Both the position numbers and the translations under genes were made by a program. From the NCBI GenBank assembly GCA_011109175.1, contig RDEW01000056.1, positions 62,001 through 126,000 of the forward strand: a stretch of DNA of 64,000 bases, given 5' to 3'. The first letter of the stretch is position 1, and each line of letters starts with the position of its first letter. The notes under the pieces were generated by a model that was given only the letters and a program-made list of their open reading frames with translations, made no database searches and had not been told where the DNA came from. This DNA is from Dicyema japonicum (Eukaryota; Dicyemida; Rhombozoa; Dicyemidae). Positions 22,141 through 32,384 of this stretch are shown here, in pieces.

Positions 22141-22375
22141 ACTCTGAGAATGAAGTTAAAGTAAACAATTAGGTAAGTGTATCCAGTTTCCACTTGCACA
22201 GAAAAAGTCCATCCTGAATCAGCATACAGTGGAGTGGGGAAAGAGTAAATGATCCTTTTTCGTGCCAGCCAGGCATCACATGACTCCATTTTAATAAGAA
22301 GGAAGAGAAGAACAAACAAAACAAACAACCAATTATCCAGGTAGTACTACATGACGCCACCGGCAACCACATAAT
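22140..22375 (-). mobile_element. SINE family E, copy 1
   Basis: Matches 60128-60372 over most of its length (shared blocks GTATCCAGTTTCCACTT, TCCTTTTTCGTGCC, GAATCAGCATA). Ends on the minus strand in GGGTTAATAAATTA. It abuts the LINE-D copy at 22140. Confidence 0.7.
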
Positions 22376-22479
22376 ATTTGTGAATAATTAAATTATTTAT
22401 TTTTAAAAATACAAAAAATTAAACAAAAATGGTCCCCGACATAATCGTCATTGATTTTCCTCTTGCGATCACAACAGAG

Positions 22480-23080
22480 ATCACTGGAGAAGCCACCAAG
22501 TCTCACGTGCGTCATGGCTTTTTAGTGTAGCTAGGCGTCCAAGTTTCTTTAGGAAACGAAGCGATTTCACGCTTATTCCTTCTGTTGTCTCAACAACGAT
22601 GAGGTAGAACTTGAACCGATAAAGCAGCGTTCGTATTTTTTCATTTGTGTTCATTGTTTTTTTCCGCAGCATACAGTGTCTCTACCGCACTCCTACAATG
22701 TTGGATGGGCAAAGGGGGTCGACGCACGTAGCATCTCATACAAAAGGTTTCCCTCCTTGAATGGAAAAATTATGATTTGGTCAGCCTGTTTTCCGTCTCA
22801 TCTGTCCAAGCCAACAGATTCATGCATGAAGGGGTATCCAGCAGACTCAAGGGCTAGCTCAACAATTCCGTTGACCGCTTTATGTCTTAGGAATCGTGCT
22901 GCATTTCCTCGACAAGAAAGGATGTCCATAACAGTCGACGGTACTACCACACCGGTACTTGTGAGTCTGGCAAATCTTCATTCCAAGTCAGATAAAGATA
23001 CAGGTGTGGACGGTATCATCATCATTAGTGAATTGAAATTAAAAATTAAATTAATTAAATTTATTCCAAAGACCTACTTA
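22480..23080 (-). mobile_element. LINE-D 3' part, diverged copy
   Basis: Parallel to the copy at 21.57-22.14 kb but diverged. Minus-strand frames give a zinc-type CRG segment (about 22890-22920), ALESAGYPF, HESVGLDR, an IIFPFKEGN equivalent of the PFSRGK block, and VVETTEGISV near 22580. Frames are broken by stops. Confidence 0.7.
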
Positions 23081-23370
23081 CCGGTAATTCTATATTAAGA
23101 AATTATAAATCTTTCGATTTTAGCCAAATTCCATTTATTAGTTTTAATAACTCGCAGAATCCCCGACTTTCGCAAAAACAACCGAATTCTTTTAAATTTT
23201 AAGGAATTGAAGGAGTATCAGTTCAATTTAGAACGAAACCAAAGTAATTCCTCTTCCAAAATTGTGTTTAAATATAATCTTTTCGTTTTTGCTTGTTTTA
23301 GACGCAAACACAGAATAGTAAACAGATGAAGTATTTCAAAGTCAATATAATCGAGTTCAAATTGTTAGAT

Positions 23371-24710
23371 CAGTGGTCTCAAACTTATATCGCTTTGAGA
23401 GTTGCATTTATAATAATTTCTCATCAATGGAAAATTTATATATTTATTTAACAACCCAATACCACGGTAAAACCAAACTAATTATCACATGATACCAATG
23501 CATTCTAACAGCGACCTCATCTTTGCCTGGTGTTCTTACCTCGTCCACCACATGAACGTACAGGACGGCTAATTAAATTTTCATGGACACATTCCCGTAA
23601 TCTGAAGTCTAGTCTCATAAGCGCCTCCAGAGGTCCGGTTCGGTGATATTCACAAATCCAACGTTCCCTTACTCTGTAAGCTCTCCTTTGCATTCCCGGG
23701 AAAATTAATTCTGATTTATTATTTTTTAAAAATATATTTATTTATTCTAATAAAAAACCAAAAATAAGAGAAACTTAATTATTTAATCACCACTTTTTAA
23801 TTTTGGTGAGAGCTACTTCCAGATGATTGATATATTTTTTTAATACAATTTTTTGATATGTCGGGCTCAGCTATTTGTGTAGACTTTTATTAAATCGGAT
23901 AAATTTTCATCAGTAAGTCTTGTTTTTTGAGTAGTTTTTGTCAATTTCATAAATGAAATAAGCTGCTAACATACATATGTAGAACCAACATAACATTGAT
24001 TTTTGTCGCTAACTTAATGTTTTTAAACTTTCAGGAAGATATGAAAAGAAAGCTGGTATTCCAACCTCCAGATATTTAGCTTTAAGTATAGAATCCGATT
24101 GGATTTTAATAGTTCTATTTGTAAGCTTTCATCTGCATTGGAAACATTAAGAGAGAATTGTGTTATGAATAATGAAAATTGATTTTTTTGAAGTGATAAC
24201 CAGAGGGCTAAAGTATAAAAAAGAATTCATTGAACTGATTATTCATATCTATTCGCAGTTTACAAAACTGCCGGTGGTTGAGGACATCTGATATAGTTTA
24301 CTGTTTTCGTGACCGAACTTATCGTATTTTCCATTATTAAAATCTTTGGGCACAAGTTTTGCTGATGAATAATACAATGAAAGCAAGATTACCAGGAATT
24401 TAAATTTTTTATTTCAGCTCGTAATTTGGAAGCAGTACCAGCATGTCGTAAAACCATATTCGGACACAAATACAAGCTTCTTTTAATTCTTTAATCAAAT
24501 CCATAGTCAAAGAGAATTTGTAGTAGTTTTACAAATATATCTTTACTTGAATAGTATCGTGATGAGCAGTTCGAGAAATTCTTCATAATCACAATATGAC
24601 TTTCCATTCATTGCAATCATTCTGCTGATTTCATAGCTTGCAGTAACTGATGCATGATGATTAGACCTTCTTAGTTAATAAGCGTTCTAGTGGGCCGCTT
24701 TGATATTCGA
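23371..24710 (-). mobile_element. hAT-5: GTF2IRD2-type hAT remnant
   Basis: Starts with a hAT-like end CAGTGGTCTCAAACTT at 23371. In its interior the minus strand reads FHCIIHQQNLCPKIL and VNYIRCPQP (24240-24390), phrases typical of transposases related to GTF2IRD2/SCAND3. Upstream, NGKSYCDYEEF lies at about 24560-24600. Many stops; no clean inverted end at the right side. Confidence 0.6.
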
Positions 24711-24715
24711 TTGAA

Positions 24716-24931
24716 ATGGAAAATCTCACTACCAGAACAAACAACAATGAACTGAAAGTGGTCGTAATAAACCGTGTTTCCCGCAAGACTCTTCCCTGTC
24801 TAATCTGCAGCAAAGCAAACAAGAGGAAATTTGGTATTCAATGTTCCTGTTGCCTTAATTTTAAACACATTGGATGCTATAAGCTAACAAGAAAGACCGC
24901 ACAATCTCTGCCAAATTGGTCATGCCCCTAA
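24716..24931 (+). CDS. PHD-like zinc finger at the LINE-D N-terminus
   Basis: 72 codons from an ATG. Cys pairs CLIC and CSCC, then HIGC, then WSC at the end give the C4-H-C3 order of a PHD finger (C-x2-C, C-x2-C, H-x2-C, W-x-C). Likely part of the LINE-D protein, separated from the RT by a stop at 24930. Its role in target binding is inferred. Confidence 0.65.
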   Translation: MENLTTRTNNNELKVVVINRVSRKTLPCLICSKANKRKFGIQCSCCLNFKHIGCYKLTRKTAQSLPNWSCP

Positions 24932-27510
24932 TGCCTTGGGAATAACGGCAGAAGAAGGGTGCTCGCCCTTGGACCTGTCTTGGACCTATCTAACACTGAT
25001 GAATGCTTACGGCGTTTAAATCGTCTTGAGTCGAAGAGGATCATCCCCACAGGATCTCAAAGTCTGTGCGTCTAACAGCTGCCAACTGTCTTGAAAGCTA
25101 ATTACCAGGGCAGTCGATGACAATACTCAAGATGCCTGGATACGCCTTTTCTGCTTTGCACCTCTTGTCCACGGATCACATCAGACCGAACTGAAAGAAG
25201 GGAACCTCAATTCAATCATCATGAGAAATGCCTCTAAATACGAAACTGTTAACCTGGCGACTTCACTGGGGAGTCATTCGATTGCTGATCTTCCAGGATC
25301 AAGAATGACTAGTGGGATATGCGCAAAGAAGTGAATAAGAAGGCATTGGTGGTGGACATTCGGGGTTGCCTGCGTACGCTCTTCAGCAATGACAAGGTTC
25401 TTTCACCAACTAAAAAAACCATCGAAATCATCATACAAAATCATCCACCCGCCCGGTCAGATCTACGCGAAACAGAAATTGTGAAAGACATTCCTCATTT
25501 GTCAACCACCAATGGTAATATACGATCTGCTAATTCATCTTTTCCAGGAAGCAGCGATGCTGGCTTGGACGGCCTACGTCCTATGCCAGAGGACTCCTCT
25601 TTGCATTCAAATATTGCCTTAAGAAAGCCGGCCTGCTTGTATACTAAAATTATCTTATGGGGCCCCTTGAGCTTTATTAGTTTGACATACTGGAATAGAA
25701 TAATAAGATTGCTGCCAGAGCAGCGAGCAAAAGTCTAAGTTCCCAAATGTACCCTACTCAACGTGGGGTTGGAGTTCCTCATGGATGCGAGGCAGTAATC
25801 CACTCAACCAGGAACTTTGCTTCCAGCCTGCTAGGCACCAAAAATGCTATAGTAGTCAAACTGGACATCCACAATGTTTTCAATAGCATTCGCAGAGATA
25901 TAATCATAGAAGCTAGCATCTCAAGGATCCCGGAAATTAGCAGAATTGTGAAACTTGCACATGGTTCTCTATGTATGTTGATATTCGGGCAACACATAAT
26001 CAAATCCTATATTGGAGTTCAACAAGGTGACCCCTTTGGCGCACTGCTCTACCTTGGGTATCGGCTGTGCAGCGTCGTCTACGCGAACTCCATTGAACCT
26101 ATAGTACCTTGATGACGCGACCGTCGTAGGTAATTGGGAACTTGTGGTTGCGGAAGTCGAGTCCACCATCTCTGCAATGCGTCACTTGAGTTGTAACCGA
26201 AAACGTATAAATCTAAACTCATAAATGTGCTTGCGTTGAGTAAGACTTCGGCCGTGCAGTGACTACGATTTCTAATTATCTCCTGGATGTCTCGGTCACC
26301 CGAATCGAAAACGCAATTTTTCTTCGCAATCATGTGTCAACTCTCCTAGAGAAAAAAATACATCATTTCAACAATTCACAGCAAGATTTAAAAACCATGG
26401 ACTTCCACATGTCTTCTACTGACAGCCCCATGTTTCGAGGACATGAACTTTTTAAGAGTCATTGACGAGAAGCTGAGGACTGCCGTTGAAGAAACGCTCA
26501 ACATTTCTTTTGATAAAACTAGCTGGATCCAATCCAAACTACCTTTTCGCTACGGAGGAATCGGAATACGCTCACAAGTAGAACTTTCCTTCCGGCCTTT
26601 TTATGTTCGACACATGGATTCAGTGGTCTCACACGCCAGATTAACGATCGACGCAGAACCAGAGGTATGTATGGCTCGGGATGTCTAGACGCGACTGGAT
26701 GTTGGATTCCCGAAGAACGCTAATAAACGACGAGAATGGGACAAGTTTTTATGCACAAAGATAATCGAAGAGATAAAACCTGTGTTTGATAAGCATCGTC
26801 TGGCTTGTGTGGTTTCTACATCGACGAACGAAAGTGGAGCCTGGTTCAGAGCATTACCATGCACTTCACTTGGGACACGATTAGACGACGACGTGAAGAA
26901 GATTGAAGTATCCGTTCGCCTCGGAATAGATGTTTGCAAAATCCATCGGTGTAGATGTGGAGGAATAGTCGACGCGAAAGGTCTTTACGCTCTTTCCTGT
27001 CGGACGAGTGGTAGAAGGAGTCAAAGACACTCCCTAATCAATCAATTTATTGCATGTGGACTTGAGTCTGCTGGATTTTCTGTCTAATTGGAACCGCTTG
27101 GACTTACTAAAGCCAACTGAATACCAGATAGAACCACTTTCTTCCCATGGGAAAGTGGTAAATACGTTTCCTGGGACGCCACCTGTGTCGATAGCCTCTC
27201 TCCCTCCAACCTTGCAACGACAGCAACTAAGTCAGACTCTTCAGCGGAGAAGATTGAAAACCTAAAGTTAATGAAATACGCATGCTTTGGTGGACAGTTC
27301 ATTTTTGAACCAGTCGCATTGGAAACGTCAGGAAACATATAAAGAAGGTCACCAATCCTGCTAAACAGAATCAGATCGCTCATAGCGAAAAAAATGATAG
27401 GATAGATAGGAGCTGGCTCATTCAACTTAATATGTCGCGTCCCGCCCGGGATACCCATCCAATGCTGGTAACATTTCACCTGTAAATCGACATGTCGCCT
27501 GTCATTCAAT
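24716..27510 (+). mobile_element. LINE-D, near-complete but decayed copy
   Basis: Domains in order: a PHD-like zinc finger at 24716-24931 (CLIC, CSCC, HIGC, WSC); a linker; RT at 25319-26400 with TQRGVGVPHGCEA, VVKLDIHNVFNSIRRD (first catalytic Asp), YIGVQQGDPFGALLY and a YLDDATV active site in a shifted frame (26103-26125); a C-terminal region with CRCGG and LYALSCRTSGRR-QRH (26940-27030), and a PD..WD nuclease (27110-27230, TTFFPWESGKY then WDATC). No APE endonuclease is present, so this is a restriction-like-endonuclease lineage. Several frameshifts. Confidence 0.85.
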
Positions 27511-27639
27511 CGATATTAATTGGTTTCTAATCAAAAATCAAAGAATTTAATTTTTACAGTCTATATTTTCTTGATTCGACTCATGTTGACTATTATCGAT
27601 TTTCCTGATCCTGCCTAAATCTGCGATAAAAAATTATTA

Positions 27640-28075
27640 TTATTATTAACCCCAGGCATACCATTGTAAGCCCAGCACAAACAGTCATAACTAACTAATC
27701 CAAGAAAGGAACCAAAGGGAGAACATCTGCTTGTGCCGACCAAATCCATATTCCAATACTTCATTACAGGCTTCTGCTTCCGAAGAAAGGTGGAGAAGTA
27801 GGTCCGTCCTCTTCCAATTTTGTCCCACGTCCTACTGTCACGGACATCACTTCATTATTTAGCGGAATAGTTTTCATAATGCAATCTTCATTAGAGGGTT
27901 TGGTCAGGGAGAAAGGTAGGAAGATCCCTGTTAACAATTGTGTCGTGCCAGAAGGACTCGTCGCCTCACGTGTCGGATCTGTTTGAAAAGAATTGACCTT
28001 CGCTGAAACTACATTTTTTCGGATTTGAACTCACGACTTTCAGATCCGATGTCATCAGATTCAGCCAGAAGGTTG
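27640..28075 (-). mobile_element. SINE family F, tRNA-headed copy
   Basis: On the minus strand it starts with a tRNA-like head: a box A-like CTGGCTGAATCTGATG (28053-28068) and a box B-like GAGTTCAAATCC (28021-28032), 20-30 bases apart as in an RNA polymerase III promoter. The body follows and ends in GGGGTTAATAATAATAA (27640-27655). A partial copy lies at 12400-12620. Confidence 0.65.
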
Positions 28076-28214
28076 ATAAAAAAATTAAATAAACCTTTTT
28101 TCGGTTGTTTGACAAAATTTGAGTAATTTTACTTGATATTCAATTTTTCTATATGGAGATTCAATTTTATTAATTCAATAAATCAAAAACGTGCCTATTG
28201 CAGATTTAAAAATA

Positions 28215-28480
28215 TTTCTTGACTATGGTCTTACAAAGTTAACAATCCAACGTGGTATTGAACAGTCCAATACATGAAATAAAAATCTATGATCAACAGA
28301 ATCAATGGCTTTCTTCACATCAACCCAAGCATAATCAAAAGCTTTTCCACACTTCTTATTTGAGCATTAATTAATAAAGGCCTGTTCCTACGCCCTGACA
28401 ATGTTTACTCGTCCCAGCTGATTTTCAGATAATAGCCCAAACGAATCCACAAAATCTGAGAGTTTGTAATATTAAAAAAA
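28215..28480 (-). mobile_element. LINE-C RT fragment
   Basis: The minus strand reads palm pieces similar to those at 55.6-55.75 kb: a LLxLGLMWRK/VDVKKAFDSVD equivalent (28290-28340) and an ALINQ segment. 5' and 3' ends are missing. Confidence 0.65.
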
Positions 28481-28652
28481 TTTAATTATATGTATCAAAT
28501 AACAAAATGATTTTTGTGTTTTATAGCCATTAAATCGGGACACATTATACTTGTCGAGGGCCGCATGTTTGACACCACCACTGTATATGATTCAATGCAA
28601 TAATTGTTTTCTTGTAGTGCTTGTTTCTACCGTTGACAAAGAAGCATTTTTC
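28352..28652 (+). repeat. Inverted repeat arm 1 (pairs with 32079-32380)
   Basis: About 300 bases that reappear almost unchanged in reverse orientation at 32079-32380. The arm contains part of LINE-C joined to a hAT-like end (CATGTTTGACACCACCACTG, 28564-28583). Confidence 0.85.
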
Positions 28653-28923
28653 CTCGACAAGAAAGGATGTTCTTTTTTTGTCGTAGTACAGTGGGATTCT
28701 CAATTTATTCATGCTCTCTGTAAGGTACTTGAAATTAATTTGGTCAGAGTTCTTTTAAATAAATCTTTAACTAATTTGCCATGCTGGTAACTCAATAACA
28801 CGTAGCGCCTTTTTTCATTGAGATTCCTGTCACATTAAATTGTTGACTGAACCCCATTTATATCTGCAAATTTAATGACTTAAAACAACAAATTTCTCAT
28901 TAATTTGGAATAAATGTAATAAG

Positions 28924-30768
28924 TAGGGCAATTTAAGTGCTAAAATGCTATTTTTATTTTTATACTTATTTTAATATAAATTTGAATTTGGAATAATTAT
29001 TTTTTAATTTTGTTAAAAAAAACATACATTATAAATGCTATAAGTGCTTTTTTTGATTTTAAATGCTAATTTTTTTAATGCTAATTTAAATTGCAGTTAA
29101 AAAATCATTTTAATATCACCCATAAAATGATAATAAAATAATTTAGCACGCTATATAGTATTTTTTGTGATGCCAAAACCAAAGTGTTCGTTGATTAAGA
29201 AAGCTAAGCGTATAGTCTCGGAATTCAAAGATGATTTCTGTATTGCAGACGATGGCCTTCTATTTTGTTCTCTTTGTTTATCCAAAGTCAACTGTTCAAA
29301 AAAATTATCAGTTGATTCTCATCGGTCTTTAAAACATCAGAACAATATGCGTATAATTTTGTTAATGCAATTGTAGGTCATTCATGTAATTAAGTTCAAA
29401 CAACATTAACTGAATCAATCCAAGTAGATTCGGTTAATGAAACGATCACGGAAGCTTTTGTAAAAGCAAACATCCCGCTGTACAAATTAAATAACGATTC
29501 GATCAAAAAAATGTTTAAAACATTTAAAATTAACATTCCGTCAGAATTTTCATAGAGAACTACGGTCAAGTTTTTGCAGAAAAAAAGATAAATGAGTTGA
29601 CAAAATTATTAACATATTAAAATTTATTTTTAACTTTTAGAAACGAAAAGATTTTTATAATAATTGATGAAACAGATATCCGAAGGAAAAGTTTTGTAGT
29701 GATTCTAATTGGGAGCATTCGTTTCCAACAAAATCCTATATGGTTGAATGCAAAACACTGGAAAATCATGCCACTGCTGCTATCATCTACCAATTAATAG
29801 ATGACGTCATTAAAGAAATGAAGATTATTCGTGACAATTTTTATCTACTAATTTCAGATGCCGCTCCTTATATGATCTCTGGTGATATAAATTTATTTAA
29901 ATAAATAGGTGGTAAAACATTAATGGACATGTATAACAGCATGCATCATGTGACGTGTGTTTCTCATTTGTTACACAATACGATTTTACGTATAAAGTGT
30001 GCATATCCGGAAATAAATGGCTTAATTCCAAGCATTAAAGCTGCTACAGTAAAAAACCGCAAACTTCGTAATTTGTTCAAGGATGTTGGATACCCACCTG
30101 ATGTGGTAATTACTAGGTATTCTTTTGCTTAATTTATGCAGATGGGGAAGTTGGTTTCAAGCAGTGAAATATTATTTCATGAATTTTGAAATAATTTTTG
30201 AAATTGTTAACGTATTTCAGTCAGATGGAGTTTTAGTATCAAATGCTAAACATCATGTCAACAATCCGGATAATAAGTTTCAATTAACGGAAATCATTAA
30301 ATTATTCGCAAATAGTAGATCTTCTTAAACTTTTGGAGTGTTGTGACTACTCAATCAATCGGGCATATTATGATATACAAGTACTACATTTTGATAATGA
30401 CAAGGCAAATATCAAAAATTATATAAATAAAAAAATGGAGACAAATGGATTTAAACCTATTATTGAAATGACTGGACCAAAAATTAGCCAACAAGATTAC
30501 GCTGTCAGGCATCTTCTGCATCTGTTGAAAGAACTATTAAAATGCTAAAAAATATTTTTAAAAAGGATAGGAACTTCCATCCAGACAATATCAAGCATTA
30601 ACTTTTATAAAATTAAATGTTGTATTTTATTTTTTTAAGTTATAGATTTTACAATTTTAAATGCTAGATTTTATCATTTTAAGTGCTAATTTTTATAATT
30701 ATAATTGCTAGATTTTGTGATTTTTAGCGCTAAAAAATTTTTTTAACTGCTAGAAACAAATTGTCCTA
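28924..30768 (+). mobile_element. hAT-1: complete-length hAT transposon
   Basis: Bounded by 8-bp flanks GTAATAAG (28916-28923) and CTAATAAG (30769-30776), 7 of 8 identical. Ends are inverted: TAGGGCAATTT at the left, TAGGACAATTT on the minus strand at the right. Subterminal zones on both sides repeat AAATGCTA/AAGTGCTA motifs, probable transposase-binding sites. It encodes one transposase (29170-30598). Confidence 0.85.
29170..30598 (+). CDS. hAT-1 transposase with micro-introns
   Basis: Similar to CGGBP1-type hAT proteins: a BED-like finger at the N-terminus (FCSLC then HRSLKHQ), AFVKANIPLYKLNN, DETD, NHATAAIIYQL, SDAAPYM, MHHVTCVSHLLHN, and TRWGSWFQAVKYYF. The last phrase forms only after removal of a 25-nt GT..AG intron (30117-30141). 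A 27-nt intron (29882-29908) likewise joins SDAAPYMISG to GKTL. A 44-nt intron near 29351-29394 is a candidate. The C-terminal dimer motif QASSASVERTIK lies at about 30506-30545. Frameshifts near 29553, 29750, 30320 and 30505 suggest a dead gene. Confidence 0.75.
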
Positions 30769-30776
30769 CTAATAAG

Positions 30777-31553
30777 CCATACTCACTAAGCGATGTATGT
30801 GCTGAGAGGATAGTCATTAAGGAGTAATAGCCAGACTAGAGACATGTTTTACTCTTTCTTTTGTAGAGATTAATATTTATTAGGGATCTCCATGCAATCT
30901 ACGTTAGAAGAGTGTACGATTAGACTCAATAAGAATTAATTGCAATTACTATCTTTAGCATATATGAAAATGAAGATTCATGGAACTTGTTAAAATAAAT
31001 TATCAGAATAAGAAAATCGAATGTTTGTAAAATTGTAGACATGACCTCAGAATTACGTATCTACTCATTATAATCAGTATTAGCATGGCATGTCATCATC
31101 GGTCTCACGTACACCACGTAAATAACGTGGTAATTTATAAAACATTAACTAATATTTAAATTCAGATAATTATAAAGAATAAAATAAATTAATAAAAGAT
31201 TTAATTTTTACGTCGATTTATTGTTGAATGGCCTCATTTTGCCATACTGGCTCTTTGACCTCGAAAAACGTAGAATTATTAAGAACACCCGCAATAAACT
31301 TGAAGGAAAAGTCACGAATATAATAAAAAAGAATAAAGATAAAAATTAGAACAGATTTATGTTGTCTTCTGTGCTATGGAGTTCTACGGCGTACACAAAC
31401 AAACATACGTTGATCCAAATACATACGTATTTTTATAAGCATTCGTAACAAAATTTGGGTAGTTTAAAATTGAAATTCTTATTGATGAGTTGTGATTTCC
31501 TAGCTATTTTCTGGATTACCGACAAACAGCATTCTTCTGTGAATATGAAAATA
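30777..31553. other. Unassigned stretch
   Basis: AT-rich, short open frames only. I see no gene. A small palindrome-like ACGTACACCACGTAAATAACGTGG segment lies near 31110-31130. Confidence 0.35.
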
Positions 31554-31990
31554 CAGTAAAACCTCTCGAATCCGCCGGATTTTTTTAAAATATAAAATTC
31601 CATATCAGAAATTCTCGAATCCGCCGCATTTAAAAATAATTTTTTTCATTTTCTTATTATTTCTATTTTTAAGTCAAAAAAAACCTTCTACATAGACATT
31701 AATAAGTGTCTATCAGAAAAACATTTTTTTGTGTCGTTGGTCCTAATGAATCGTATTTTTATAAGATTAAAAAATTCTGAAAGGCTCCAAATTATAAAAT
31801 TTATCGGGCAAAATCGAGGGATTTCGCTCACAAGAGTGTCTGAAATCTTTTCCGGAAAATTCAGACATGTTTTTTAAAGACGATCCTTAGATGACCTGAG
31901 GAGCAAAGAGAATCCAAATTCGAAGTTCAATGAAATCGACGAGGATACCATGTCGTGGATTGAACTGATAGAAACCAGAAAAAGGTAGTC
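31554..31990 (+). mobile_element. pogo/Tigger transposon, 5' part
   Basis: Starts with CAGTAAAACCTCTCGAATCC at 31554 after a TA, a typical pogo-type terminal repeat; a second CTCGAATCCGCCG copy follows at about 31615. 31770-31990 encodes the N-terminal DNA-binding part (LQIIKFIGQNRGISLTR, EDTMSWIEL). The DDE core is missing. Confidence 0.7.
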
Positions 31991-32078
31991 CTTATTTTTG
32001 AGTCCCACACAGCGATGGATTAATTGGTTTACGTTACAATTAATTTCAATATCAAAATCTTTCGTAGATAGGCCAATG

Positions 32079-32380
32079 AAAATGCTTTTTTGTCAACAGT
32101 AGAAACAAGCACTACAAGAAAACAATTATTGCATTGAATCATATACAGTGGTGGTGTCAAACATGCGGCCCTCGACAAGTATAATGTGTCCCGATTTAAT
32201 GGCTATAAAACACAAAAATCATTTTGTTATTTGATACATATAATTAAATTTTTTTAATATTACAAACTCTCAGATTTAGTGGATTCGTTTGGGCTATTAT
32301 CTGAAAATCATATGGGACGAGTAAACATTGTCAGGGCGTAGGAAAAGACCTTTATTAATTAATGCTCAAATAAGAAGTGC
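32079..32380 (-). repeat. Inverted repeat arm 2
   Basis: Reverse complement of 28352-28652 with few differences. A hAT-like end starts at 32146 (CAGTGGTGGTGTCAAACATG). A LINE-C fragment fills 32290-32380, and the Thr-rich array begins right after it. Confidence 0.85.
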
Positions 32381-32384
32381 GGAA

